DNA from: UBA2897 sp036733925 | GTDB lineage: Bacteria; Bacillota; Negativicutes; Selenomonadales; Selenomonadaceae | Length of the DNA stretch: 49,040 bases | Direction of reading: 5' to 3' | Assembly (NCBI GenBank): GCA_036733925.1 | Contig: DAIMZO010000017.1 | Span: 1-49,040 of the forward strand | In this document: positions 15,763 to 25,067 of the stretch, in pieces | Position numbering within the stretch: the stretch's first letter is position 1 | Layout of the letters: the number at the start of each line of letters is the position of its first letter | Made by a program: the position numbers and the translations under genes | The notes under the pieces: model-generated | The model's database searches: none | Told to the model about the DNA's origin: nothing | The model's input: the letters and a program-made list of their open reading frames with translations, nothing else

Positions 15763-17022
15763 TTATTCCGAGATGCCGGTGGCCTTGCGCATGGCTCTCG
15801 CGTTCGCCTCGGCGGTCTTTTTCGGGTTGAACGCCTTGACCGCGGCGGCCTGCTCGTTCTTGTCCGTGCAGAGCACGAGCTCGACGCGGCTGCCGAGCAG
15901 GCGCTTGACCTGGCGGAAGACGAGCCAGAACTCGCGGCTCCAGGCGACGAGCACGTAGGTGCTCGCTAGGTCGCTGTGCGCGGCGCCGACGAGGCTCGCG
16001 ACGGACGGGCTGCTATCTTCGCTGCCCGCGACGATGCAGTGCACGCCGAGCTCCTGCATCTCCTTGGCCTGCACCTTGTTCGCGGCAATGCCGAGCACCG
16101 CGACGGGCATGACAGCCTGTTCGGCGGCCAGCACGTGGCTTTCGCTCATATTCGTGATGTGGATGTCGCTGAGCCTGCCCCAGCCGATGGCCTGCTCGAG
16201 GATCTCGCCGACATGATCCGTATGGATATGCACGTCGATGTATTTCTCATGGCGTTCGAGCAGCACGAAGTCCGTGCGCTTGCGCAGCAGATCCTCGAGC
16301 TCGGGGATGTTGACCTTCGTGTTGGCGAGATGGAAACGCAGGCAGTAGGGGAGCGTGCGGTCCTTGCGCGGATCCGGCATGCCGGGCTGCTTGACCGAGA
16401 GGCCGAGCGAGAGGTTCATGGCCGGCGAGACGAAATTGCCGTCGAGTCCCTTCAGGCAGCCGGTCAGGAACACGAACATGATGCGCGCACCGGCATCGTT
16501 CTCGTCGACATGCGAGAGCGCGGCCTCACCGGCGCTCAGCGCAGCCTCGAGGATCTCCGTGATCGGGCGCTCGCCGCGGACTGCGTGATAGGCTCCCTTG
16601 GCGACCGCCTTAGCGACCGTGATGATCGGGCGCTCGGACTCGCCGGGGATTACGCGCTGCGCGTAGAGGATGCCGTACTGGAACGCCTTGCCGAACTCCG
16701 AGGAGGTCGCGTTGTATTTGCCGAGCAGGCCTTTGCCGATGCCACGGAAAATCTGCGCGAGCACGACGCCGACGCTGCCGCGTGCGCCGAATACGGCGCC
16801 GGTCGCCGTGCGCCGCGCGAGCCCGCCGATGCTCTCGTCCTTGACGCCGTCGAGTTCGAGTACGGCCGCGTTCATCGTGCGCAGCACATGCGTGCCGGGC
16901 AGCGAGCCCGCGCCGCCGAACCGGTTGATCGTTTCGTATTCGAGCAGGAATTCGCTGTAGGCGCCGAGCACCATGCGGCGGAAGTCGCTGCCCGTGATGA
17001 CTTCCCGATTGTTTTCGGTCAT
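15763..17022 (-). CDS. DAK2/FakA (YloV)-like protein lacking the kinase signature
   Basis: A 419-residue homologue of the fatty-acid kinase subunit FakA (YloV; about 550 residues). The order of segments matches: an N-terminal Dak2 domain with GARGSVGVVLAQIFRGIGKG, then ITVAKAVAKGAYHAV, then the middle domain with VDVHIHTDHVGEIL, and LSDIHITNMSESH. But the ATP/metal signature DGDTGTN expected near residue 30 is replaced by AGSLPGTHV, and the DAGGKG segment reads DAGARIM. The family C-terminus is also shortened. Thus it is probably not an active kinase; it may bind fatty-acid carrier protein or act as a scaffold (inference). The ATG at 17022 is preceded by AGGGTGAGC. It lies upstream of rpmF on the same strand. 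Confidence 0.75.
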   Translation of the reverse strand: MTENNREVITGSDFRRMVLGAYSEFLLEYETINRFGGAGSLPGTHVLRTMNAAVLELDGVKDESIGGLARRTATGAVFGARGSVGVVLAQIFRGIGKGLLGKYNATSSEFGKAFQYGILYAQRVIPGESERPIITVAKAVAKGAYHAVRGERPITEILEAALSAGEAALSHVDENDAGARIMFVFLTGCLKGLDGNFVSPAMNLSLGLSVKQPGMPDPRKDRTLPYCLRFHLANTKVNIPELEDLLRKRTDFVLLERHEKYIDVHIHTDHVGEILEQAIGWGRLSDIHITNMSESHVLAAEQAVMPVAVLGIAANKVQAKEMQELGVHCIVAGSEDSSPSVASLVGAAHSDLASTYVLVAWSREFWLVFRQVKRLLGSRVELVLCTDKNEQAAAVKAFNPKKTAEANARAMRKATGISE

Positions 17023-17175
17023 ATTGCTCACCCTGATTTCTTCTGGCAACTTTGCCAAAGATTTTTCCTGAAAAACAGGATTCTACTATATATTTCGCGA
17101 AAGAATATAAATAACCTTTATTTTTTGAAAGGAAACGCAGAAATAAAAATCAGAACCATAGATAGGAGTTTTTTT

Positions 17176-19578
17176 ATGCCGGAACAGACGGACGAAACTT
17201 TGCAGACGGAGCAGGAAACGAAGAAGAAGCCGGTGCGCCGCCGTCGCCGGACTTCCAAGCGGAGTACGGCGCGGAAGACGACGCATAAGCGCGCGAAGAA
17301 GCGCATTTTCGCGCTCGATATCGGCACGCGTTCCGTCATCGGCATCGTCGCGGAGGAGGAAGCGGATGGCGGCCTGAAAATCGTCGCGACGGAGCGGCAG
17401 GAGCACAAGACGCGCGCGATGCTCGACGGGCAGATCCACGATGTGCCGCAGGTCGCGGCCGTGATCCAGAAGGTCAAGAGCGCGCTCGTCAAGGATACTG
17501 GGCCGCTGCACGACGCGGCGGTCGCGGCGGCGGGCCGCGCGCTCTACACGATGACGGCGGAGGCCGAGATGGATGTCAGCGGCATCGTGACGGCTGAGCA
17601 GCAGCGGAACCTCGATTTCGCCGGTGTGCAGGCGGCGCAGGCGAAGCTGCAGGCCTCGCATACGGTGGACGACCCGACGCGGTATTACTGCGTTGGCTAC
17701 AGCACGATCCGCTACCTGCTCGACGATATCCAGCTCAAGACCCTGATCGGGCAGCGCGGGAAAAAGGCGAAGGCCGTCGTCATCGCGACCTTCCTGCCGC
17801 GTCAGGTCATCGACTCGATGCAGTCCGCGCTGCACGCGACGAAGCTCGAGATGCGCGCATTGACCCTCGAGCCGATTGCCGCAATCAACGTGCTGATCCC
17901 GCCGACGATGCGCCATCTGAATCTCGTGCTCGTCGATATCGGCGCCGGCACGTCCGACGTCGCGATCACGAAGAACGGTTCGGTCATCGCCTACGGCATG
18001 GTGCCGCTCGCCGGCGATGAGATCACCGAGGCGATCTCGCAGAAATTCTTGCTCGACTTCAATGTGGCCGAAGACATCAAGCGCCGGGCCTCGGAGGGCG
18101 AGGACGTCGCGTTCACCGATATCCTCGGGCAGGAGTACCGGCTGACCGCGGAGGAGGTGCTGAACCCGATCCTGCCGAGCGTGCAGAAGCTCGCGCAGGC
18201 CATCGCGAAGCAGATCACGGATCTCAACGGCAGCGCGCCGCAGGCGGTCATGCTCGTCGGCGGCGGCTCGCTGACACCGAAGCTCGCGGGCTTCGTCGCG
18301 GAGGCGCTTGGCATGCCGGAGAACCGCGTCGCCGTGCGGCGGCCAGATCGGGTCGACGGCATCGACGATATCCCCGAGGAACTGCATTCCCCAGACGCCG
18401 TGACGCCGCTCGGCATCCTGAAGATCGCGTCGCTCAATACCCTGCATTTCCTGACTGTCACGGTGAATGGCGAGGAGGCGAGCCTGTTCAATTTCCGCAA
18501 GCTCACGGTGTCGGACGCGTTGCTGAACGCGGGCATCAACCTGCGGAAATACAACGGTCGGCCGGGCCTCGGGCTCATGGTCACGATCGGCGGGCAGAGC
18601 AAGATGTTCCCCGGCACGATGGGGACGCTCGCGAAGCTGACGCTCGACGGGGAGGACGCGGATCTCGACACGGTTATCCACGATGGCGCGGAGATCACGA
18701 TCACGCCGGGCGACAACGGCGCGGATGCCTCGGTGCGCCTCGGTGATGTCGCGGAAATGGGCCGCGAATACCGCCTGTTCATCAATGGGCGGGAAAAGCA
18801 TATCCGCCAGCAGGTCACGGTGAACGGGGAGGCCGCGGAGCCGGACCGGCAGCTGCGTGACGGCGACCGGATCGAGAGCCGCGAAATCCGCAGCCTCGGT
18901 GAGGCGCTCGCGGCGGCGGGCTATCCGCCGACCGGCCGCAAGATCCGCTATACGCTGAACGGCGACGCGGCGTCCTACACCTGTGCGCCGGAAATCCTGC
19001 TGAACGATGTATCCGCTTCAATCTCCACGCCGGTGCACGAGGGCGACCATGTCGAGTACACGGCGGAGGATGCGCCGAAGCTTACGGATGTGCTCGGCAT
19101 TGAGGACGGAGATATGTCCTATACCATCTATTACGAGAACAAGGCGTACAGCGTGCCATCGGCCGGCGTGCGCCTGACGGTCAACGGGCACCGGGCGAGC
19201 GCCGGAACAATCGTCGAGGACGGCGCGGCCATCGAGTTCGCGCGTTCCGAGCGCACGGCGACGACGGTCAGCGACGCCCTGCTCGCCGTCGGGTTCCAGC
19301 CGCCGGCCGCGACGAGCCGCGTGACGTTCACGATCCTCGTCAACGGGCGGAAAGCGGAGTTCACCGACCCCGTGAAGAACGGCGACAGTCTGGCCGTCGA
19401 GTTCCGCTCGCTCGATGAAAAGAAGGATGAACCGGCCGCGGCAGCACCTGCGCAGCCGACGGCCCCCACCCCCAGCACGCTCGCCGGCCGCGGCGTGCCG
19501 ACCCTCGCCGACCTCAACGCGAGCGTCCAGCGCGCCAAACGCGAGGAAGAGACGAGACTCGGAAAGCATAATTGGTGA
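17176..19578 (+). CDS. FtsA-like ATPase with a long C-terminal beta-grasp-like region
   Basis: An 800-residue protein of the actin-like ASKHA superfamily. Residues 17-43 are very basic (RRRRR, KRAKKR). The ATPase core covers about 44-420: phosphate-1 loop ALDIGTRSVIGI at 46-57, phosphate-2 loop VLVDIGAGTSDVAI near 253 and the adenosine motif MLVGGGSLTPKLAGF near 358. It looks like the FtsA/PilM branch. From about 430 to 750 there are several units of the pattern V-x-V-N-G followed by D-G-D/A-x-I, like small beta-grasp or ThiS/SLBB domains, then a proline/alanine-rich linker. Classic FtsA has about 420 residues and a C-terminal amphipathic helix that I do not see here. The ATG at 17176 follows AGGAG. 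It may link division or pilus machinery to the envelope; this is inference. Confidence 0.8.
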   Translation: MPEQTDETLQTEQETKKKPVRRRRRTSKRSTARKTTHKRAKKRIFALDIGTRSVIGIVAEEEADGGLKIVATERQEHKTRAMLDGQIHDVPQVAAVIQKVKSALVKDTGPLHDAAVAAAGRALYTMTAEAEMDVSGIVTAEQQRNLDFAGVQAAQAKLQASHTVDDPTRYYCVGYSTIRYLLDDIQLKTLIGQRGKKAKAVVIATFLPRQVIDSMQSALHATKLEMRALTLEPIAAINVLIPPTMRHLNLVLVDIGAGTSDVAITKNGSVIAYGMVPLAGDEITEAISQKFLLDFNVAEDIKRRASEGEDVAFTDILGQEYRLTAEEVLNPILPSVQKLAQAIAKQITDLNGSAPQAVMLVGGGSLTPKLAGFVAEALGMPENRVAVRRPDRVDGIDDIPEELHSPDAVTPLGILKIASLNTLHFLTVTVNGEEASLFNFRKLTVSDALLNAGINLRKYNGRPGLGLMVTIGGQSKMFPGTMGTLAKLTLDGEDADLDTVIHDGAEITITPGDNGADASVRLGDVAEMGREYRLFINGREKHIRQQVTVNGEAAEPDRQLRDGDRIESREIRSLGEALAAAGYPPTGRKIRYTLNGDAASYTCAPEILLNDVSASISTPVHEGDHVEYTAEDAPKLTDVLGIEDGDMSYTIYYENKAYSVPSAGVRLTVNGHRASAGTIVEDGAAIEFARSERTATTVSDALLAVGFQPPAATSRVTFTILVNGRKAEFTDPVKNGDSLAVEFRSLDEKKDEPAAAAPAQPTAPTPSTLAGRGVPTLADLNASVQRAKREEETRLGKHNW

Positions 19579-19586
19579 AATCAAAA

Positions 19587-19634
19587 AATGGCTGCCCTGC
19601 GAGCCTGCTGGCTCGTAGGGCAGCCATTTTCGTT
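19587..19634. terminator. Bidirectional terminator between FtsA-like gene and hndD
   Basis: Nineteen-base arms at 19587-19605 and 19610-19628 (one G-U) surround a TGCT loop. A-rich sequence lies to the left and TTTTCGTTT to the right, so both convergent genes can use it. Confidence 0.9.
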
Positions 19635-19639
19635 TATCC

Positions 19640-21381
19640 TCAGTCGAAGACGTATTCCTTCTGGACTTTGTGGTAGTCCGTGTGCAGGAGTTCGTGGGCC
19701 TTTTCAGAGAGCGGTTCGCCGAGGAAGTCCTTGTAGAGCTTGATGATCTCCGGATTCTCATGGGATTTGCGGATCGGCTTGTCGCGGTCAATCTGGTAGA
19801 TGGCCTCCATGCGCTTCTGCTTGATGGCGTTCGTCGTGCCAATCGGCTGTCCGCCGCCGCCGATGCAGCCGCCCGGGCAGGCCATGATCTCGATGAAGTC
19901 GTATTTGCAGGTGCCTTTCTTGATCTGCTCCATGATGATGCGCGCGTTCTTCAGCGTGTGCGCGACGGCGATATGGACATCGCGGCCGTTCAGGTTCACG
20001 GTCGTCTCCTTGATGCCCTTGAATCCGCGGACATCGTCGAAGTCGAGCTTCTCGAGCGTCTTGCCCGTGACTTTCTCGTAGGCCGTGCGGAGCGCTGCCT
20101 CCATGACGCCGCCCGTCGTGCCGAAGATAGCTCCGGCACCGGTCGACGCACCGAGCGGGCTGTCGAAGTCGCTTTCCGGCAGATTGCCGAATTCGAGGCC
20201 GACATATTTGATGAGCTTGATGAGCTCGCGCGTCGTCAGCACGATGTCGACATCCTGCATGCCATCGCGGCCCATCTCCGGGCGCGTGCACTCGTATTTC
20301 TTCGCCGTGCACGGCATGATGGAGACCGTGACGATATCGTGCACATCGACGCCGGCCTGTTCCGGATAGTAGGTCTTGGCAATTGCGCCGAACATCTGCA
20401 TCGGGGATTTTGCCGAGGAGAGATGGTCGCGGTAATCGCCGTAATGCTTCTCCATGTAGTTGACCCAGCCCGGGCTGCACGAGGTCATCATCGGCAGGAC
20501 GCCGCCCTGCGTCAGGCGCTCGACGAACTCTGCGGACTCCTCCATGATTGTGAGATCCGCACCGAAGTTCGTATCGAAGACCTTGTCGAAGCCGAGCAGC
20601 TTCAGCGCCGTGACCATCTGCCCGGTCGCGATTGCGCCAGGCTCCATGCCGAACGCGTCGCCGAGCGCGACGCGAACCGCCGGGGCAACCTGCACGATGA
20701 CGTGCTTCGACGGATTCTGCAGGACGTTCAGCACGCGCTGCGTGTCATCTTTCTCGACGATGGCGCCGGTCGGGCAGACGAGGCTGCACTGGCCGCAGAG
20801 CACGCAGTCCGTATCCTCCATCGGCTTGTTGTAGGCCGTCGTCACGACAATGTCGCTCGAGCGGTGCGCGTACGTCAGCGCCGCGATGCCCTGCACGTCC
20901 TTGCAGGCGCGGATGCAGCGGCCGCAGCGGATGCATTTCGATGGGTCGCGCACGATGGACGGATTCGTCTGGATGCGCTTCGTCTTCTTGACGATGGACG
21001 GCAGCGGGGACTCGAGGATGTTGAACCGGCTGCAGAGGCGCTGCAGGTCGCAGTTTTGGTTGCGCGGGCAGGACAGGCAGTCCTTGTTGTGGTTCGCGAG
21101 CATGAGCTGCAGGATCGATACCTGCGTGTCGCGCACGATCTGCGTGTCGGTATGCACGTCCATGCCTTCCCAGCACTCGGTCGAGCAGGCGGCGAGCAGG
21201 CGGCGCTTGCCCGTGACCTCGACCGAACAGAGGCGGCAATGCGCTTTGATGCGCTGGTCGGGGTGATAGCAGAGGTGCGGGATATCGATGCCGAGCTTCT
21301 GCGCGGCCTGCATGATTTTCGTGCCCTTCGGCACCTCGACGGGGATATTGTTGATCGTCAGATGGATCAGTTGCTGTTCGC

Positions 21382-21385
<4 letters not shown>
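19640..21385 (-). CDS. hndD: NADH-linked [FeFe]-hydrogenase catalytic subunit
   Basis: Catalytic subunit of a cytosolic multimeric [FeFe]-hydrogenase, 581 residues. It has an N-terminal [2Fe-2S] ferredoxin domain (CRLCSVEV), a His-Cys3 cluster (HNKDCLSCPRNQNC), two [4Fe-4S] motifs (CIRCGRCIRAC and CVLCGQCSLVCP), then the H-cluster domain. The H-cluster motifs are TSCSPGW, MPCTAKKYE and EIMACPGGCIGGGGQP, so all four cysteine ligands are present. The residue after TSC is Ser rather than the Cys that relays protons in the Clostridium CpI enzyme; I recall Ser here in other HndD-type enzymes. It is translationally coupled to hndC (ATGA overlap) and probably makes H2 from NAD(P)H during fermentation. 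Confidence 0.95.
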
Positions 21386-22635
<1,250 letters not shown>

Positions 22636-22649
22636 GTGTTTCGCTCCCT

Positions 22650-23147
22650 TCACTCCAGCGTCTTCAGCAGATGCTCAATCTTCTCACGGCTGTCCAGATG
22701 GTCGTAGACTTTGCCGTTGATCCGGACGGCCGGCGCGCGGTCACAGGCGCCGAAGCAGGTGACTTTCTCGAGCGTGAAGCGCTGGTCGTAGGTGGTCTCG
22801 CCGAAATCGATGCCGAGGATATCCTTCAGCGTGTTCGCGAGCCCCTCGCTGTCGTTGACGCGGCAGGCGATGGAGCTGCAGACCTGGATCGGATACTTGG
22901 CACGCGGCTTGTCGGATAACTCACTGTAGAAGTTCAGAATATCGAAGATGTTCGTGATGTGCATGTCGAGCCGGTCCGCGAGATAGTAGGCGACGGGCTC
23001 CGGCACGTAGTGCAGCGGGTTGAGCTCCTGGACTTCGAGGAGTATGCCGACAATCTGCGTCGGGTCGTAGTCGTGCGACTCGAGGATCAGGTCGATTTTC
23101 GCCTGGAGCTCCTTCGGGAGCGGATACACCTTTTGTGCAGTCAGCAT
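22650..23147 (-). CDS. hndA: NuoE-like [2Fe-2S] subunit of the hydrogenase
   Basis: Thioredoxin-fold [2Fe-2S] subunit of 165 residues, like NuoE and HydC. The cluster ligands are visible as CSSIAC and, some 40 residues later, CFGAC. The N-terminal helical region contains LLEVQELNPLHYVPEPVAYY. The ATG at 23147 follows AGGAGG; longer upstream frames run into the promoter. It is the first gene of hndA-hndC-hndD. The separate small ferredoxin subunit HndB found in Desulfovibrio is missing. Confidence 0.93.
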   Translation of the reverse strand: MLTAQKVYPLPKELQAKIDLILESHDYDPTQIVGILLEVQELNPLHYVPEPVAYYLADRLDMHITNIFDILNFYSELSDKPRAKYPIQVCSSIACRVNDSEGLANTLKDILGIDFGETTYDQRFTLEKVTCFGACDRAPAVRINGKVYDHLDSREKIEHLLKTLE

Positions 23148-23189
23148 AGAAAAACCTCCTAATACATAATACAAGCTGGGTTTACTCCT

Positions 23190-23218
23190 ATTATAATCGA
23201 AATCGAAACCGATTTCTA
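23190..23218 (-). promoter_or_regulatory. hnd promoter with an overlapping palindrome
   Basis: The minus strand has TATAAT at 23195-23190, 43 bases upstream of the hndA start. The inverted repeat GAAATCG-AAAC-CGATTTC (23199-23216) fills the -35 and spacer region, where a bound repressor would block RNA polymerase. The -35 (TAGAAA) is poor. It does not match the Rex consensus TTGTGAANNNNTTCACAA. The regulator is unknown. In the rest of the 317-base region 23148-23464 I see only this site and the promoter of the next gene. Confidence 0.55.
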
Positions 23219-23374
23219 TAGCTTTTTGCGGAAAAACGCGAAAAAAAGGAAAAATCATGGATTCAGTTATCGGTACACGTAGAGAAAAAACGATAAAACA
23301 CGCAGCGCAGAGCGAGAAATTCGTTATGTTTTTGTGAAGATATGCGCGCAGAGGTATACAACGTTACAATCCTA

Positions 23375-23383
23375 TGCTATAAT
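23375..23383 (+). promoter_or_regulatory. Extended -10 promoter of the small HTH-like gene
   Basis: TGCTATAAT at 23375-23383 is an extended -10 element with no convincing -35 box. It lies 82 bases upstream of the start at 23465. Confidence 0.45.
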
Positions 23384-23464
23384 GTAAGCATCACGAAGAT
23401 ATCTGTAAATAGAATCGATGGCTCTTATCATGGACTCATGCAAACATGTTCTGGAGGGATTCGT

Positions 23465-23704
23465 ATGGCTATCAAGGAAATTGACTTAGATCGTCGTGAT
23501 AGCGCGAGCTACCGGAAGAATCTGCGGCGGGTAGGGTTCCTGTCTGCCAGCTACCTTTCGACGAGCGGCTTCGACGTGGTTTCACTGAAGAAACTCGCGA
23601 AAGCTGGCAAGCTCGATGCCATCCGCTGCGCCATCGGGCGTTCGGTCCGCTGGTATTACCATGAGCGGCAGGCGGAGCTCGCGCATCTTCGCGGACTGGC
23701 CTGA
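23465..23704 (+). CDS. Small HTH-like protein of unknown function
   Basis: A 79-residue basic protein. The start ATG is preceded by CTGGAGGG. I do not recognise a named family. The segment VVSLKKLAKAGKLDAIRCAI then GRSVRWYYHER has the pattern of a MerR- or excisionase-like winged helix (a short helix, K-x-G-K-L-x-A-x-R, then a basic strand), but this is a weak resemblance. There is no membrane segment. It stands alone between the divergent hydrogenase operon and a metallophosphoesterase, with its own promoter and a likely terminator. One possibility is that it regulates the adjacent hnd promoter; nothing in the sequence proves this. Confidence 0.65.
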   Translation: MAIKEIDLDRRDSASYRKNLRRVGFLSASYLSTSGFDVVSLKKLAKAGKLDAIRCAIGRSVRWYYHERQAELAHLRGLA

Positions 23705-23741
23705 CGGCGGCCGCGGAGGGATATCGATTCTGAAGATGAAA

Positions 23742-23775
23742 GGATCACCGTTTCAAGAGGTGGTTCTATTTTTTT
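23742..23775 (+). terminator. Terminator after the small HTH-like gene
   Basis: GGATCACC pairs with GGTGGTTC (two wobbles) around a 9-base loop, followed by TATTTTTTT. Confidence 0.65.
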
Positions 23776-23876
23776 ACCTGCGGACCCCTGATTTTCAGAT
23801 TCCGGTCATAGAATAGGAAAATATAGCCGCGCCGTGCCTTTTGCGCGGCGCGGGGGATTTGGGGGTTCCATTCTTT

Positions 23877-25031
23877 ATGACGATAACGTTTTTCGGCATC
23901 CTTTGCCTGATTTTGTTCGCTCTACTGTTCCTGATTGCGATGACGCTCGCGTTCCTGACGGAGGGGAAAAGGCGGATTGTTTTGACCGCCGCGTTGGTTC
24001 TGATCGACCTGACCGGACTCATCCTCCTGCTGAACGGCAGGCGCTGGCATCTCGACAATCTGCCCTGGGCGGGCCCGGCGCTGAAGGTCATGAGCGTCCT
24101 GTTCATGGCGCAGGTTTTTCTCGTCGCGCTGACCGTGCTCGCCGTCCTGGTGCGCGCTATCTACCGGAAATGGTCGAAGCCGGTCCCGTTCAGCCCGTCG
24201 CGGCGTCGGCTGCTCAAGGGGGCGGCGCTCTATCCGGCCGTCGCGCTCGCCCCTGCAATCTACGGCGAGGCCGTCGAGCGGAATCACACGGTCGTGCGCC
24301 GCTATGATATCCCGGTGCGGAATCTGCCCGCGTCGATGGAGGGGCTGCGGCTCGTGCAGCTCAGCGACGTCCATCTCGGCTATTTCTATTCGCTGGACCG
24401 GTATCGGCAGCTCCTCGAGAAGAGCCTCGCGCTCGAACCGGATTTCCTGATGCTGACCGGGGACATCTACGACGATGAGCGCATCAACGACGAGGCCATC
24501 CGGATCACCGGGGAGTATGCCGACCGCGCGAGATACGGCACCTGGTTCTGCCTCGGCAACCATGAGCATCACCGGAATGCGGGGCATATCCTGCAGAAAC
24601 TCGCAAATACGGAAGTCCACGTGCTCGTGAACCGCGCCGAGGAGGTACCGGCGTTCCCGGGACTCTGGATTGCCGGCTCGGACTATCCGATGAATCCGGA
24701 CAAGGTGATTTTCGAGCGCGACAAGGCCGCCTATTTTGATCAGACGATGGAGGGTGTCCCCGAGGACGCCGTGACCATCCTGCTCGCGCATCATCCGGAG
24801 TTCATCGACAACGCGGCGGAGCAGCATGTTGCCCTGACGCTGACCGGGCACACGCATGGCAGCCAGTTCGGCTTCCTCGGCATGCCAATCCCGGTGTTCA
24901 AGTACACGCGCGGTTTCGTGCATATCGGGGACAGCTATGGCTACGTGCATTGCGGGAACGGCAGCTGGTTCCCGATGCGCATCGGCTGTCCGCCGGAAAT
25001 CGCGGTGTTCACGCTGCGCCGCGCGGAATAA
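23877..25031 (+). CDS. Membrane-anchored metallophosphoesterase
   Basis: A calcineurin-type phosphoesterase of 384 residues, like YkuE/YaeI. The metal-ligand motifs are in order: SDVHLG at 163-168, GDIYDD at 195-200, GNHEHH at 227-232, AHHPE at 304-308 and GHTHG at 324-328. The N-terminus has about three hydrophobic segments (4-26, 34-53 and 70-93), followed by SRRRLLKG at 108-115, which resembles a Tat-type motif but lies inside the chain. The catalytic domain is probably outside the membrane. Substrates in this family include UDP-lipids and phosphodiesters; the specific one is unknown. The ATG at 23877 is 11 bases behind GGGGG. It may be co-transcribed with the next gene, 36 bases on. Confidence 0.88.
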   Translation: MTITFFGILCLILFALLFLIAMTLAFLTEGKRRIVLTAALVLIDLTGLILLLNGRRWHLDNLPWAGPALKVMSVLFMAQVFLVALTVLAVLVRAIYRKWSKPVPFSPSRRRLLKGAALYPAVALAPAIYGEAVERNHTVVRRYDIPVRNLPASMEGLRLVQLSDVHLGYFYSLDRYRQLLEKSLALEPDFLMLTGDIYDDERINDEAIRITGEYADRARYGTWFCLGNHEHHRNAGHILQKLANTEVHVLVNRAEEVPAFPGLWIAGSDYPMNPDKVIFERDKAAYFDQTMEGVPEDAVTILLAHHPEFIDNAAEQHVALTLTGHTHGSQFGFLGMPIPVFKYTRGFVHIGDSYGYVHCGNGSWFPMRIGCPPEIAVFTLRRAE

Positions 25032-25067
25032 GGCTGTGCGGTGAGATGCAAGGAAAGGAGAATGCGG

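Noticed and set aside
15976..17175. Upstream extension of the FtsA-like frame by 400 codons
   Set aside because: It lies opposite the FakA-like gene and has no domain; the ATG at 17176 has a proper ribosome site and begins just before the conserved core.
23825..23855. GC-rich hairpin just before the metallophosphoesterase
   Set aside because: CCGCGCCG and CGGCGCGG can pair, but there is no T-run and no regulatory context, so I did not list it as a terminator.
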